A stretch of DNA of 64,000 bases from the NCBI GenBank assembly GCA_028873695.1, contig JAPPNU010000071.1, forward strand, positions 62,001-126,000. Reading direction: 5' to 3'. Shown here one piece after another: positions 33,414 to 44,044 of the stretch. This DNA is from Gemmatimonadota bacterium. GTDB taxonomy: Bacteria > Latescibacterota > UBA2968 > GCA-2709665. Position numbers and translations under genes: made by a program. Within the stretch, counting starts at the first letter, position 1. Each line of letters begins with the position of its first letter. Below the pieces are notes generated by a model. It ran no database searches. It had not been told where the DNA came from and saw nothing but the letters and a program-made list of their open reading frames with translations.

Positions 33414-35840
33414 ATGGATTTCAACTACGCGCAAATTGTCCCCCTCGCCACGCCGATCGACCGGGAAATGACCTATCTGGTTCCCGATGACCTGAAGCGA
33501 CGGATTCAAATTGGCAGCAGGGCGCTCGTTCCACTGGGTCCGCGGTGGACGACGGGCATCGTCGTCGGTTTTCAGGACCGGACCGACCTGGAAAAGATCA
33601 AGTCGATCGGCATTCTGCTTGACACCTATTCGGTCGTTGCGCCGAACGTCCTCGACCTGTGCCGATGGATGGCGGGTTACTATGTCTGCACCCTGTCCGA
33701 AGTGCTTACGGCCGCGCTTCCCGCCGGTATCCATACGCACAGTGGACAACGTATCGCGGTAACAGCGCTCAACGGCGCTGATCCCGGTCCGATTACCCCC
33801 TTCCAGCAACAGGTTTTCGACCACCTCAAAACGCGCGGTCCGGCCAGCCTGAGCCAACTGCAGCGCCGCCTGCGCAGGAGCGGGGTGCGCAGTGTCGTAT
33901 ACGGACTGATACGAAGGGGTCTGCTGACAACCTGTCAGACCATGGAAGACCCGCGCGTCAAGCCCAGGCGGGAGCGTATGGTTCAACTGGTGCCCGATGC
34001 CCGGTGGTTCGAAGTCGAATGGCCCGCACTGGAACGCCGGGCGCCGCGGCAGGCGGAATGTCTCCGGCGCCTTCGGGCAGGCGGCGGCGTCATGCCTGCG
34101 GCGGCGCTGAATCGCTCGGGGATCGGATATGGCGTCCTGAAAGCGCTGGCGGACCGGAGACTGGTTCGGATTTACCACCGGGAGGTGCGCAGGGACCCGT
34201 ACGCGGAAGTGGAATCCACCGCGCCCGAGCGACTCACCCTTACCGACCATCAGCGGAGCGCCCTGGAGGAAATCAGGGATTCCCTCAATCCCCCCAGGTT
34301 CAATTCCTTTCTCCTGCACGGGGTTACCGGAAGCGGCAAGACGTTGGTCTATATCCGGGCCGTCGATCGCGTTCTGAGGTACGGTTTTGGCGCGCTGATC
34401 CTGGTACCCGAGATTTCGCTCACGCCTCAGACCGTACGCCGCTTCAGGTCCCATTTCGGCAACCGGGTTGCCGTCATGCACAGCGCGCTTTCAGAAAGCG
34501 AGCGCTACGATGCCTGGCGGGACGTCCGCGAGGGCAGGCGGACCATTGTCATCGGAGCTCGCTCCGCGGTGTTTGCGCCGGTATCGAACCTGGGCCTGAT
34601 CGTCGTGGACGAGGAACACGATAGCGCATATAAGCAGTCGGATCCGGCGCCCCGTTACAACGCGCGCGACGTCGCGGTGATGCGCGCAAAAATGGAGAAT
34701 ATCCCCATTGTACTGGGCTCCGCGACACCCGCGCTCGAGTCCTACCACAACGTTGATACGGAGAAATTTCATCTGCTCCCGCTGCCGGAACGGATAGACT
34801 CCCGCCCGCTGCCCGAAGTCACCCTCGTGGATATGAGGAAGGAGAGCGGCCTTTTTTCGCGGGTCTTGCGCGAAAAGCTACGGGACCGCCTGGAAAAAGA
34901 AGAGCGGGTCATCCTGCTTCAGAACCGCAGGGGTTACGCGCCTTTCGTTCAGTGCCTGGATTGCGGCGGAGGCGTTCAATGTCCGAATTGCCGGGTCACG
35001 CTCACGTACCACGCCCAGGGCCGGCGGATGGTCTGCCACTACTGTGCCTTCAATACGCCGGCGCCGTCCGTATGCCGCGCATGTGAGGGAACCAATCTCA
35101 AGCTGCTTGGTGTGGGCACCCAGCGCGTGGAAGAAGCCCTCAATCAACAATTTTCCGAGATTCGCCTTCTCCGCATGGACGTCGACACCACACGCCGAAA
35201 AGGGGCGCACGACCGAATCCTCGAATCCTTCAGGAAAGGACAGGCGGACGTCCTGCTGGGCACGCAGATGGTGGCCAAGGGCCTGGATTTTCCGGGGGTA
35301 ACCCTCGTTGGCGTCATTTCTGCCGATACCGGGATCCATCTACCGGACTTCAGAGCAGGAGAACGCACGTTCCAGTTGCTCACGCAGGTGAGCGGCCGGG
35401 CCGGACGCGGGCATTCTCCCGGTGAGGTCGTCATACAGACGTACCTGCCGGAAGGCGAAGCCGTGCGGTGTGCGCGGAAGCACGATTTTCACCGATTTGC
35501 CGAACGTGAACTCGATGGCCGACGCAGGGTGCTCTATCCGCCGTTCGGCCGTATGGCCCTGCTGCTATTTAAAGGCAGGCATGAGCATGATGTTGCCCGT
35601 ACCGCGGGGCTGTGCGCCGAAACCCTGCGCGCAATGGCGCTGCCGGACGTTGACGTCATGGGACCGGCGCAGGCGCCGCTTGCCCGTATCCGCAGGAGCT
35701 TCAGGTGGCAGGTCGTGCTCAAGACGCCTTCGTCCAGACACCTGAACGTCCTCGCCCGCCGCGCAATGGACGAATACGGTCGAAACCGCCGCGCCGCCGT
35801 GACGCTGGACGTGGACATCGACCCGGTTTCCATGCTGTAG
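33414..35840 (+). CDS. priA: Primosomal protein N' (replication restart helicase PriA)
   Basis: 808 residues. Order: N-terminal 3'-DNA-binding domain, a winged-helix part, and a helicase with Walker A G-V-T-G-S-G-K-T and D-E-E-H in place of DEAH. A Cys-rich zinc insertion follows (C-L-D-C-G-G-G-V-Q-C-P-N-C, then C-H-Y-C and C-R-A-C), then the C-terminal helicase motifs (G-T-Q-M-V-A-K-G-L-D-F and S-G-R-A-G-R-G). PriA reloads the replisome at stalled forks. It starts six bases after the RodZ-like stop. Confidence 0.95.
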   Translation: MDFNYAQIVPLATPIDREMTYLVPDDLKRRIQIGSRALVPLGPRWTTGIVVGFQDRTDLEKIKSIGILLDTYSVVAPNVLDLCRWMAGYYVCTLSEVLTAALPAGIHTHSGQRIAVTALNGADPGPITPFQQQVFDHLKTRGPASLSQLQRRLRRSGVRSVVYGLIRRGLLTTCQTMEDPRVKPRRERMVQLVPDARWFEVEWPALERRAPRQAECLRRLRAGGGVMPAAALNRSGIGYGVLKALADRRLVRIYHREVRRDPYAEVESTAPERLTLTDHQRSALEEIRDSLNPPRFNSFLLHGVTGSGKTLVYIRAVDRVLRYGFGALILVPEISLTPQTVRRFRSHFGNRVAVMHSALSESERYDAWRDVREGRRTIVIGARSAVFAPVSNLGLIVVDEEHDSAYKQSDPAPRYNARDVAVMRAKMENIPIVLGSATPALESYHNVDTEKFHLLPLPERIDSRPLPEVTLVDMRKESGLFSRVLREKLRDRLEKEERVILLQNRRGYAPFVQCLDCGGGVQCPNCRVTLTYHAQGRRMVCHYCAFNTPAPSVCRACEGTNLKLLGVGTQRVEEALNQQFSEIRLLRMDVDTTRRKGAHDRILESFRKGQADVLLGTQMVAKGLDFPGVTLVGVISADTGIHLPDFRAGERTFQLLTQVSGRAGRGHSPGEVVIQTYLPEGEAVRCARKHDFHRFAERELDGRRRVLYPPFGRMALLLFKGRHEHDVARTAGLCAETLRAMALPDVDVMGPAQAPLARIRRSFRWQVVLKTPSSRHLNVLARRAMDEYGRNRRAAVTLDVDIDPVSML

Positions 35841-35939
35841 ACATGCCATCCAGCCGACTTCGCTCGACGTTGGCGGGAAGGTCCGGAGTTGCGGCCGCCG
35901 CGCCCTAGGCGGACGAAGAGGAATGGCCGCGAATCGCCC

Positions 35940-37451
35940 ATGCGCTTCCAACACGTCAAATCGCTTGCGAAACATACTGCCGTATACGGGATGGGCGACC
36001 TGCTCGGAAAGGCGACCGGCATCCTGCTGGTGCCGGTCTACGCTCGCATGCTTTCGCCTTCCGAAAACGGCGACATGGCCCTCGCGTACGCCTTTGTCAG
36101 TTTCAGCGTTCTCCTCTACGCCCTGGGTCTGAACCATGCGCTCGTCCGTCACCTCTCCGTCGAGCGCGGCGCCGAAGACATACGCCTCAAATTCAGCACG
36201 GCATACTGGACGCTTCTGGTAATCGGCGTCCTGCTTTCGTTACTGGTATGGAATTCTGCGCCTCGCCTGGCCGTCGTTTTTCTCAATGCCGCGTCCTACG
36301 CCGACATCTTCCGGATTATCGCGGTTATTCTCCTGCTGGATACCCTGTCCGAACCGTTCTTCACGTTGTGCAGGGTGCGGCAGCGATCCGGAACCTACGC
36401 GTCTGTACGTTTCGTTCAGCACACGCTGCAGCTTGGCCTCACCGTTTACCTGATCGTTTGGGAAGGGAACGGGGTGCGCGCCATATTCTGGAGCAACCTC
36501 GTCAGTTCCGCTTTTGCCTTTCTGGCGCTATGCCATATGGGGTTCCGCGTCCTTCAGCCGGTCTATTCAACGTCGATCTTGCGCGAGCTTCTCCGCTTTG
36601 GTCTTCCCTTTGTTCCCTCGGCCGCGGCGTTGCTCCTGATTAACCTTTCCGACCGGTTGCTGCTGAAGTTCTTCCTGGGTAAGGACCCCGTCGGCGTCCT
36701 TCAGATCCTCTTCCGGTTCTGCCTTCCCATGCAGATGCTTACGCGTGTTTTTCGCTCCGCGTGGGCGCCCGGCGTCCTGGCCATTCCGGACCGGGCCGAA
36801 GCCCGCGCCGTCGTGGCCCGGATGACCACCTACTATGCGGCGGGCGCAACCCTGTTGCTTCTGGTGCTTTCCACCTTCGCACGTGATCTCATCTTGCTGG
36901 GTTGCGGGAACAACGCGTCCGATTACCTGCCCGCGCAGGGGGTCATTCCCATTGTAACGCTTGCATTCCTGCTATCCGGCTTGTACATTATACTGACGGC
37001 CGGCGTATACGCGGAGGGTCGTTCACGCATGCTGCCGCTTGTCGTGGGCGTGGGCGCGGGGGTCAACGTGGGATGCAACCTCCTGCTCATCCCGCGCATG
37101 GGTGTGCTCGGCGCCGCCTGGAGCACGCTGGCCGCCTACGGGGTGATGGTCGTTTTTCTGTATCTCCACACGCGTCGATTCTACCCGGTTGCGTACGAAT
37201 ACGGCAGGCTCGCCAAAGTTGCGTTCGCGGGCGGGATCGTTTTTGTCGGCGTATCCGGATTTGCGCCCGATGCCAGTCCGTCGGGCGTTGTCACCCGCTG
37301 CATTCTGTTGCTGGCCTATCCGTTTATTCTGTGGGGTTGGAATTTCCTTGAATCCGGAGAGTGGCAGGAGATCCGGCAACTCTTCCGTGTGCCGAAGCAT
37401 CCGGGTTCAGACGCTCGTGAATCATCGGGGGACAGACCCGAAGTACCCTGA
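35940..37451 (+). CDS. Polysaccharide flippase (MOP/Wzx-like)
   Basis: 503 residues with about twelve to fourteen hydrophobic segments and the N-terminal pattern K-H-T-A-V-Y-G-M-G-D-L-L-G-K-A-T-G, typical of MOP superfamily O-unit or lipid-II-like exporters. It would move a lipid-linked saccharide across the inner membrane. The ATG at 35940 fits the family start; an in-frame start at 35889 is open but adds an Arg/Pro-rich stretch. It follows priA by about 100 bases. Confidence 0.85.
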   Translation: MRFQHVKSLAKHTAVYGMGDLLGKATGILLVPVYARMLSPSENGDMALAYAFVSFSVLLYALGLNHALVRHLSVERGAEDIRLKFSTAYWTLLVIGVLLSLLVWNSAPRLAVVFLNAASYADIFRIIAVILLLDTLSEPFFTLCRVRQRSGTYASVRFVQHTLQLGLTVYLIVWEGNGVRAIFWSNLVSSAFAFLALCHMGFRVLQPVYSTSILRELLRFGLPFVPSAAALLLINLSDRLLLKFFLGKDPVGVLQILFRFCLPMQMLTRVFRSAWAPGVLAIPDRAEARAVVARMTTYYAAGATLLLLVLSTFARDLILLGCGNNASDYLPAQGVIPIVTLAFLLSGLYIILTAGVYAEGRSRMLPLVVGVGAGVNVGCNLLLIPRMGVLGAAWSTLAAYGVMVVFLYLHTRRFYPVAYEYGRLAKVAFAGGIVFVGVSGFAPDASPSGVVTRCILLLAYPFILWGWNFLESGEWQEIRQLFRVPKHPGSDARESSGDRPEVP

Positions 37452-37468
37452 TTTCTTCTCTGGAACAG

Positions 37469-37834
37469 ATGGATTACAGAACGTACACGAATCTGCGGTT
37501 CTGGGCCCGACAGGCCGCGGGAAAAATTCGCCGCTTCTTCCTGGTTCACTTCCGAAAGTCCTATGTTGCCCGGCAGGCAACGCTGCTTGCGGGTGAATGC
37601 AACCGGTGCGGAAACTGCTGCGAAATCCTGTTCAAATGTCCCTTCCTCGTCAAACATGAAGATGGATTCTCCGTCTGCAGCATCTACGAGAACCGGCCGC
37701 TCCAGTGCAACGCGTTTCCAATCGACCGTAGATGCCTTGCCGACGTTGATTTCGATTGCACGTTCAGTTTCGAAGAGAAGCCCGCGCCGGAACCGGGCCG
37801 GTCGAAACCGCTGATTCAGATTCAATCGGACTGA
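37469..37834 (+). CDS. YkgJ-like cysteine-cluster protein
   Basis: 121 residues with the zinc/iron-chelating motif C-N-R-C-G-N-C-C near residue 48 and later C-P-F-L, V-C-S-I-Y-E-N-R-P-L-Q-C-N and R-R-C, spaced as in the YkgJ/FliB-like family. The function of the family is unclear; the cysteines probably bind a metal. It begins 17 bases after the flippase stop and may share its transcript. Confidence 0.75.
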   Translation: MDYRTYTNLRFWARQAAGKIRRFFLVHFRKSYVARQATLLAGECNRCGNCCEILFKCPFLVKHEDGFSVCSIYENRPLQCNAFPIDRRCLADVDFDCTFSFEEKPAPEPGRSKPLIQIQSD

Positions 37835-38003
37835 CCGGAATCCCGGAACTTCCTCTATCGTGTCCCGTCTCAGAGATATATCGCCACTCATACGGTCTCG
37901 CCGCGTTGCTTGTGCTGTTCGCGTTGCGCTTGTCGAAGCGGCTTATCACAGTGCCCGCGCCCGGCTCGCGTAGCGATTAAGCGGGAGGAAGCACTCAGGA
38001 AAT

Positions 38004-38723
38004 ATGGACACGGAAGCAACGCACAAGAGGGCCGCCGGACGATCCTCCCGGTGGGGCGCAGGCTGCGCTCTGCTGTGCCTGCTGACGGTTGGCGCCGCCC
38101 GCTGTCCGGCACAACTGCAGGATCCTCCTGCGTCATTCACAATGGCGCGGCTCAAATTCGGCGGCGGCGGCGACTGGTACAACGGGCCCACCGAGATTCC
38201 CAACCTTCTGGCGTTTATTCGAAGTCGAACGAGGATCCATACGGCAAAACGGGAAGCCAGGGTCGAACTCATGGACGAGGACCTTTTCGCCTATCCCGTC
38301 CTGTATCTCACCGGTCACGGAAATATCCGATTTACCGAAGATGAAATCATGCGCCTTCGCACGTACCTCGAGCACGGGGGCTTTCTCTTCGCCAACGACG
38401 ACTACGGACTCGACAAGGCGTTTCGTCGTGAAATCAAAAGGACCTTCCCCGATAAGGAACTGGTCGAATTGCCGCCTTCATTCGGCATCTTTCAATCCCC
38501 CTTCCCGTTTCCGGACGGCCTGCCCAAGATCCACGAACACGACGGCAAGCGGCCACAAGCCTTCGGCGTCTTTCACGAGGGGCGGCTTGTCGTGTTTTAC
38601 AATTACGAGTGCGACCTGGGGGACGGCTGGAACGACGTCGCGGTACACAACGACCCGCCTGAAAAGCGGGATGCCGCATTGAAGATGGGGACAAATGTCG
38701 TCGTTTGGGCGCTCACGCACTGA
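38004..38723 (+). CDS. DUF4159 secreted protein
   Basis: 239 residues with an N-terminal signal (G-A-G-C-A-L-L-C-L-L-T-V-G-A-A). The DUF4159 body has F-G-G-G-G-D-W-Y-N, Y-P-V-L-Y-L-T-G-H-G-N-I-R-F, G-G-F-L-F-A-N-D-D and a C-terminal W-N-D-V. The family adopts a glutamine-amidotransferase-like fold and nearly always occurs with MoxR/DUF58 genes. It is the first gene of the 38-47.4 kb operon. AGGAAAT lies directly before the ATG. Confidence 0.85.
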   Translation: MDTEATHKRAAGRSSRWGAGCALLCLLTVGAARCPAQLQDPPASFTMARLKFGGGGDWYNGPTEIPNLLAFIRSRTRIHTAKREARVELMDEDLFAYPVLYLTGHGNIRFTEDEIMRLRTYLEHGGFLFANDDYGLDKAFRREIKRTFPDKELVELPPSFGIFQSPFPFPDGLPKIHEHDGKRPQAFGVFHEGRLVVFYNYECDLGDGWNDVAVHNDPPEKRDAALKMGTNVVVWALTH

Positions 38724-38885
38724 CCGCATGGCCGGGCGGGCGCCCAACAGCGGGTTCGGCGGCGCCGGTCCCGTGCGACGATGGCGGCGTTAGCAGTCCG
38801 TTGATAAAGTCGCTCTGCAGGCGAGGCTTGGCCGTAGCCCGGACGGGCTTTTTCAACGGGCTGTTTACCCGCGTTTCCCTCAACT

Positions 38886-41800
38886 ATGTCCGGAATATCT
38901 GCAAATGACGCGTACCGGAACCTGACAGGCAGGCTGACCGCGCTTCGAAAGCGGCAGGTTGCCGCTCGAAGCCTGTACGGCGCGGCACTGGCGCTGTGCT
39001 GTGCGCTTTCCTGTTTTTTTGTTCTGCTGATTCTGGAAACCGCCCTGTATCTTTCGCCGTCGGTCAAGGTGGCCGTGGAAGGGGCCGCCGCGCTTGCCGT
39101 GGCCTTTCTTGCGGCCATGTACTGTATTCGTCCATTCTTCAATCCGCCTTTGCCGGAAGACGTCGCCTTGCAGGTCGAACACGCCTTCGGCGGCCTTCAA
39201 CAACGCCTGATCAGCGCGTTACAGCTCCGGAGTCCCCATAAAGACGTCAACTATTCGTCTCCGATGGTCGATGCCGCCGTGATTCAGGCGGATGAGGTCC
39301 TCGCAAAGCTGAATCTGGATCCCCTGGTTCCCCGCTCCAGACCCCAGCGGGCGGCGGCCCTTTGCGGCGCGCTGGGCCTGGTCATTCTCGTGGCTTTCGC
39401 GATTCTTCCCGGTCCGCTTACAGCGGCTGCCGGCCGGCTTGCTACGCCGGCGACGGCCTACGTCCGGCCGCCGGCGACGTTTATTTCCCTCCATCCGGGG
39501 AGCGCTGAAATCATCGCGGGCGAGGCCCTCGCAATAACGGCCGCCCTGTCCGGTCTCGTACCCGCCCGCGCTCACATCCTGTTGCGGGAAGACGACGCGT
39601 GGACACCTCTCGAACTTGCGGTCCGCAACGGACGGGTCGCACACCGGATTCCCGCCGTGACGCGATCGTTCCATTACCGGCTTCGCGCGAACGACGCGAT
39701 CACCCCTGTCTATGAAGTCACCGCCAGGCCCCGGCCGATGGCCGTCCGGATTCGCCACGACAACCGTTATCCGGCCTATACGGGACTCGAGGAAGTCCGC
39801 GACGTCGAAGGCGGTGACATTGTTGCGATCGCCGGAACTTCGACCGCGCTTCGCGTCCGGTCCAGCCTTCCGTTGAGCGCGGCTGAAATCGTCTTTGACG
39901 ACAGCATGGCTTCAATGGCGCAAGTCGAGGGACGTATCGCTTCATTCAATCTGACCGTCGGGCAGAATCGCCGATATACAATCGCTTTGCGCGATGAGGA
40001 CGACGTCGCCAGCGCGAATCCTGTAGAATACCGCGTTGTGGCGCTTCAGGACCATCCTCCCGAAATACGCCTGCTCAGACCGGGTAAAGACACCGAACTG
40101 GGGGAAGATATGCGGGTTCCCCTGTTCGTGGAGGCCCGGGACGACTTGGGTGTTTCGAGGATCGAAATCCGTTACCGCCTCAACGACGAAGAGGCGGAAG
40201 ACGCACTTTCCTTTCCGCTGGACAATCCGGGCGCGGGAGAACTCACCCAGACCCACGTCTGGGATCTCTCCGGCCTGGACCTGCTGCCGGGCGATCGGGT
40301 GGTCTTCCGGCTGCGCGCGTATGACGGCAACACGGTTTCCGGTCCGGGCACAACGGAAACACCCGCGTTTACCATCCGTTTTCCGTCTCTGCTGGAAATC
40401 CACCGGCAAGCCCGGCAAGCTCACGAAGAAGGCCTGGAACGGATGACTGCCATCAGTGAAGAGGGAGAGGCGGTACGGGAGCGCCTTGAAGAGATCGCAC
40501 AACGGCTGCTGACGGAACGACAGATGCAGTGGCAACACGGTAAGGAGCTGGAAACCGCGATCGATGACCAGGCCGCTGCCTCGGAAAAGCTTGACGAAGT
40601 CAGCGGGAAGCTCGAAGAAACCCTCGACAGGCTGGAACAGAGCGGACTTCTGGGCGACGAAACCCTCCGGAAACTGAATCAGATTCAGGAACTGCTCTCT
40701 GAAATCGAGTCGCCGCGGTTGAAGGAGGCGATGGCGGAACTCCGTGACGCGATGCAGCGCGTCGATTCCGAAGCCGTGAAGGAGGCCCTCAACGCGTTTC
40801 GCGGCGAACAGGAAGGGTTCCAAAAGTCATTGGAGCGGACGATCGCCCTGCTGCGGCAACTGCGCGCGGAACAGGCCCTTGAGGCGCTGGCGCAAACCCT
40901 TGAGGCGCTGTCCCGCGAGCAGCGTCGCGTGGTTGACAACTTCGGCGATCAGCGCGTTTCATCGTCCCTGGCAGGGCAGCAGGACGCGATCGCACGGCGC
41001 ACCGATGCACTTGAGGACGAACTTGCGGAGACTGCGGGTAAAATGGGTGAATTCCCCGAAGCGGCGGGCGAACTTGGACGCCTGGCGGACCGGTTTGAAG
41101 CGCAGCGCATCCCCGGACGCATGCGGGCCGTGAGCCGCCACCTGAGTGACGGAGCAGCGGGGTTGGCTCGAACGCACGGCGCACGGATAACCGGAGACCT
41201 CGAAAGGTTCGCGAAGGAACTCCAGGCGGCCAGGCAGGCCTTCGTCAACCGCCAGAAAGAAGCGATGATACGACGCCTCAACCAGATGACGCACAACCTG
41301 CTGGGACTTTCAGCCGCGCAGGAACGGACCGCGCGCAGGGCCGGAGACCTCTCCCGCGAGAGCGATCCGGCGCCGCTGGCCGTCGAGCAGGCCCGTATAC
41401 TGGCAGGCGCGACGCGACTGGCGAACCACCTGATGGAAGCCGCTCACAGGACCTATTTCGTGACACCTGAAACCGGCGCCGCACTGGGTCGTGCGCTCAA
41501 CATGGTGAGGGAGACGGCAGGTCATATCCAGGCCGGCGCCGGATACCGGGCTGCCGACGCGGGCAAGGACGCGATGGGCGGATTGAACGAAGTCGCGATG
41601 GCGCTCCGGAGGGCGATCAGGGACATCTCCGCTGCCGGTTCGTCCGTGGGCCTGGAAGAAATGCTCCAGCGCATGCAGGAGTTGGCCGACCGGCAGTCCG
41701 GCCTGAACGAAAGGAGTGAAGCCACGCTTGGCTCGCCGCGTCAGTCGCCGGGGGATCAGGGTCTGCGAATGAGCCTCGCACAGATGGCTGCCAGACAGAG

Positions 41801-42221
41801 AGCCATACAGCAGGCGGTGCGGGAAATCCGCCGGAAGATGGGCAACCGTCGACGCGCGCTGCTCGGCGATCTGGACCATATCGCTTCGGAGATGGAGACC
41901 GTGACTCAGGAGATGACGAGCCGCCGCGCAGGCAACCGTACGCTCGAACGCCAGCGCAGGATTCTCTCACGCCTGCTCGATGCGCAGCGATCGATTCGCG
42001 AACGCGGCCGAAGCAGCGAACGACGCGCCGGGCGAGGTGCCGACCTCGCGTACCGGGGTCCGGGCTCGTTGCCGCCGAATCTGGGCGAAGCGGACAACCC
42101 GCTTCGAAGAAGACTCCGGGATGCGCTCGATGCGGGCTTCGCCGCCGAGTACCGGCGACTCATCCGCAGCTACTTCGAGACTTTGATGCAGGACGCGCTG
42201 AAACGCGAAGATTCCCGATGA
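38886..42221 (+). CDS. DUF4175-like large membrane/coiled-coil protein
   Basis: 1,111 residues. Two membrane helices near residues 28-80, a beta-rich extracytoplasmic part (about 170-490) with Ig-like strands, then about 550 residues of coiled coil rich in Glu, Arg and Gln, with R-Q-R-A-I-Q-Q-A-V-R-E-I-R-R near 960. This matches the DUF4175 group seen next to MoxR/DUF58 genes; its biochemical role is not known. The stop overlaps the start of the next gene by four bases. Confidence 0.75.
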   Translation: MSGISANDAYRNLTGRLTALRKRQVAARSLYGAALALCCALSCFFVLLILETALYLSPSVKVAVEGAAALAVAFLAAMYCIRPFFNPPLPEDVALQVEHAFGGLQQRLISALQLRSPHKDVNYSSPMVDAAVIQADEVLAKLNLDPLVPRSRPQRAAALCGALGLVILVAFAILPGPLTAAAGRLATPATAYVRPPATFISLHPGSAEIIAGEALAITAALSGLVPARAHILLREDDAWTPLELAVRNGRVAHRIPAVTRSFHYRLRANDAITPVYEVTARPRPMAVRIRHDNRYPAYTGLEEVRDVEGGDIVAIAGTSTALRVRSSLPLSAAEIVFDDSMASMAQVEGRIASFNLTVGQNRRYTIALRDEDDVASANPVEYRVVALQDHPPEIRLLRPGKDTELGEDMRVPLFVEARDDLGVSRIEIRYRLNDEEAEDALSFPLDNPGAGELTQTHVWDLSGLDLLPGDRVVFRLRAYDGNTVSGPGTTETPAFTIRFPSLLEIHRQARQAHEEGLERMTAISEEGEAVRERLEEIAQRLLTERQMQWQHGKELETAIDDQAAASEKLDEVSGKLEETLDRLEQSGLLGDETLRKLNQIQELLSEIESPRLKEAMAELRDAMQRVDSEAVKEALNAFRGEQEGFQKSLERTIALLRQLRAEQALEALAQTLEALSREQRRVVDNFGDQRVSSSLAGQQDAIARRTDALEDELAETAGKMGEFPEAAGELGRLADRFEAQRIPGRMRAVSRHLSDGAAGLARTHGARITGDLERFAKELQAARQAFVNRQKEAMIRRLNQMTHNLLGLSAAQERTARRAGDLSRESDPAPLAVEQARILAGATRLANHLMEAAHRTYFVTPETGAALGRALNMVRETAGHIQAGAGYRAADAGKDAMGGLNEVAMALRRAIRDISAAGSSVGLEEMLQRMQELADRQSGLNERSEATLGSPRQSPGDQGLRMSLAQMAARQRAIQQAVREIRRKMGNRRRALLGDLDHIASEMETVTQEMTSRRAGNRTLERQRRILSRLLDAQRSIRERGRSSERRAGRGADLAYRGPGSLPPNLGEADNPLRRRLRDALDAGFAAEYRRLIRSYFETLMQDALKREDSR

Positions 42222-44044
42222 TGAACTGGATCCCGTCAAAAGCCGCCCTTTTAAGTGTGGCCCTTCTCCTGCTCGCTCCGGCGGCTCTGTCTGCCGCCAC
42301 TGCCCGGGAAACGCTCCGGCAGGCCACCGCGAAGGAAGCCTCCGGCGACTTGCGGGAAGCGCTGCGGCTTTATCGGAAGCTCCTGAAGAGGTATCCGGAC
42401 CGTGCCGACCTTGTCCTTCGCGTAGAATCCATCCTCTACCGCACGGGGCGCCGCAATGATGCCGTTCGCCTCCTGGCGTCCCATCTTCAGAAAAGGCCGG
42501 GGGACTCGGCGGTCCGTTTCCGGCTGGCGGACATTCAGTCCGAAACGGGCAACCTGGACGGTGCGATCGCACACTGGAACCGTATCGTCGCCGACGCCAC
42601 CGACACGGGTACGTTCGAGCGTGTCGCGCGCAACTTCCTGCGACACAACCTCCCGTCGCGGGCGCTGTCGGTTTGCCGGCGGGGACGCGATATCCTGAAG
42701 AACCCGCATCTGTTCGCCGGACAGATGGCTGAAATCACGGAACGGCTCGCGCGATATCCCGACGCAGTGGCCGAGTACCTGGTCTTCGTTCGCCAACAGC
42801 CGCAATTGCTCGGGCATGTCGAAACGCGCTTCAGGCATTTCGCGCGGGAGGGCGACCAACAGGACCGGACTCTCGCCACTCTCGGCCGAGAGGCCCGGGA
42901 GCATCCGGACGACGACATTGCCCTGAGGCTGTTTACGGAGTACGCACTGGCGGCAGGTCTTGAGGATCGGGCGCTGCGCGTCTTTGCGGCGTTTCCACGC
43001 ATCGGTCCGCACCACGTGACGCACCTGTTACGCGTGGGGGAACACGCCTTTGAGGCCGGCCGTTTTGCGCCGGCGGCCCAGGCCTATGCCCTGCTCCTGG
43101 CCGGCCCCAGCGCGATCGCGCGTCAACCGGAAGCGATGCTGGGCCTGGGGAAGGCGAGCGAAGGCCTGTCGCGGGCCGACACCGCTGCGTCCCTCTACCG
43201 GAGCCTGATTGACGGATTTCCCGAAACCCTTTATGCCCATGAAGCCGGTTTTCGGCTGGGTCTGCTCTTGCGACGGGTCTATCGGGATACCGCGGCCGCG
43301 CTGGACGCGTTCCGTTCGGTCGCCGGCGCGAAGCGGCGTACTTCCTGGCGCTACCACGCCCTCTTTGAGATCGCGGACATTTTGGTCGTCGCGGACCGGC
43401 TTACGGAAGCCCGATCGGTCTACGTCCGCGTTGCGCGCGAACGGCAGGACAGGGAAGACGCCGCCCGCGCTCGTTTCGGTATTGCCGAGTGTCATTTCCT
43501 GTCCGGTGACGTCGACGCCGCCCGCACCGTCATCGACAGCATGTTGTCGGGTTCTCCAAACGGATTCTCGTTCAACGATGCGCTGGGGCTCTCGGTCCTG
43601 CTCGAGCAGGGGAGTCAGGAAGGCGACGCGGTGCTGCAATCCTTTGCGTCGGCCTCAAAGCTGGTTCGCCGGCAGCAACCGGACGCCGCCCTGGCCGCGT
43701 ACCGGGAGTTTGCGGCAACCCATCCGAAGTCGCGGCTTTTGGATCGGGCGCTGGCGAGTCAGATTGCGCTTCTGGACACACTTGGCAGGTACAACGAAGC
43801 CATTCTGGTGTCCCGGCGCCTCCTCGAAAGCGTCCCCTGGAGCCCGCTGTGCCCAGGGGCCATGGTGACCGTGGGCAGGATCTACGACCTGAGACTCGGG
43901 CAATACCAGGATGCCTTGAAAACATACGAATCCGTCCTGTCGGCATATCCGCACAGTCTTGAGGCTGAGGAAGCCCGGGAACAGGCGCGGGCGCTTCGAG
44001 AAAAAATCAGATTCCTTGACACCACCCGCAAGGAGCCAGGATAG
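42218..44044 (+). CDS. Secreted tetratricopeptide-repeat protein
   Basis: 608 residues with a signal peptide (A-L-L-S-V-A-L-L-L-L-A-P-A-A-L-S-A-A) and at least ten TPR-like helix pairs, for example E-A-L-R-L-Y-R-K-L-L-K-R-Y-P-D and A-L-K-T-Y-E-S-V-L-S-A-Y-P-H. It is probably a periplasmic scaffold for the other products of the operon. Two adjacent ATG codons begin the gene; the first overlaps the DUF4175-like stop. Confidence 0.8.
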   Translation: MMNWIPSKAALLSVALLLLAPAALSAATARETLRQATAKEASGDLREALRLYRKLLKRYPDRADLVLRVESILYRTGRRNDAVRLLASHLQKRPGDSAVRFRLADIQSETGNLDGAIAHWNRIVADATDTGTFERVARNFLRHNLPSRALSVCRRGRDILKNPHLFAGQMAEITERLARYPDAVAEYLVFVRQQPQLLGHVETRFRHFAREGDQQDRTLATLGREAREHPDDDIALRLFTEYALAAGLEDRALRVFAAFPRIGPHHVTHLLRVGEHAFEAGRFAPAAQAYALLLAGPSAIARQPEAMLGLGKASEGLSRADTAASLYRSLIDGFPETLYAHEAGFRLGLLLRRVYRDTAAALDAFRSVAGAKRRTSWRYHALFEIADILVVADRLTEARSVYVRVARERQDREDAARARFGIAECHFLSGDVDAARTVIDSMLSGSPNGFSFNDALGLSVLLEQGSQEGDAVLQSFASASKLVRRQQPDAALAAYREFAATHPKSRLLDRALASQIALLDTLGRYNEAILVSRRLLESVPWSPLCPGAMVTVGRIYDLRLGQYQDALKTYESVLSAYPHSLEAEEAREQARALREKIRFLDTTRKEPG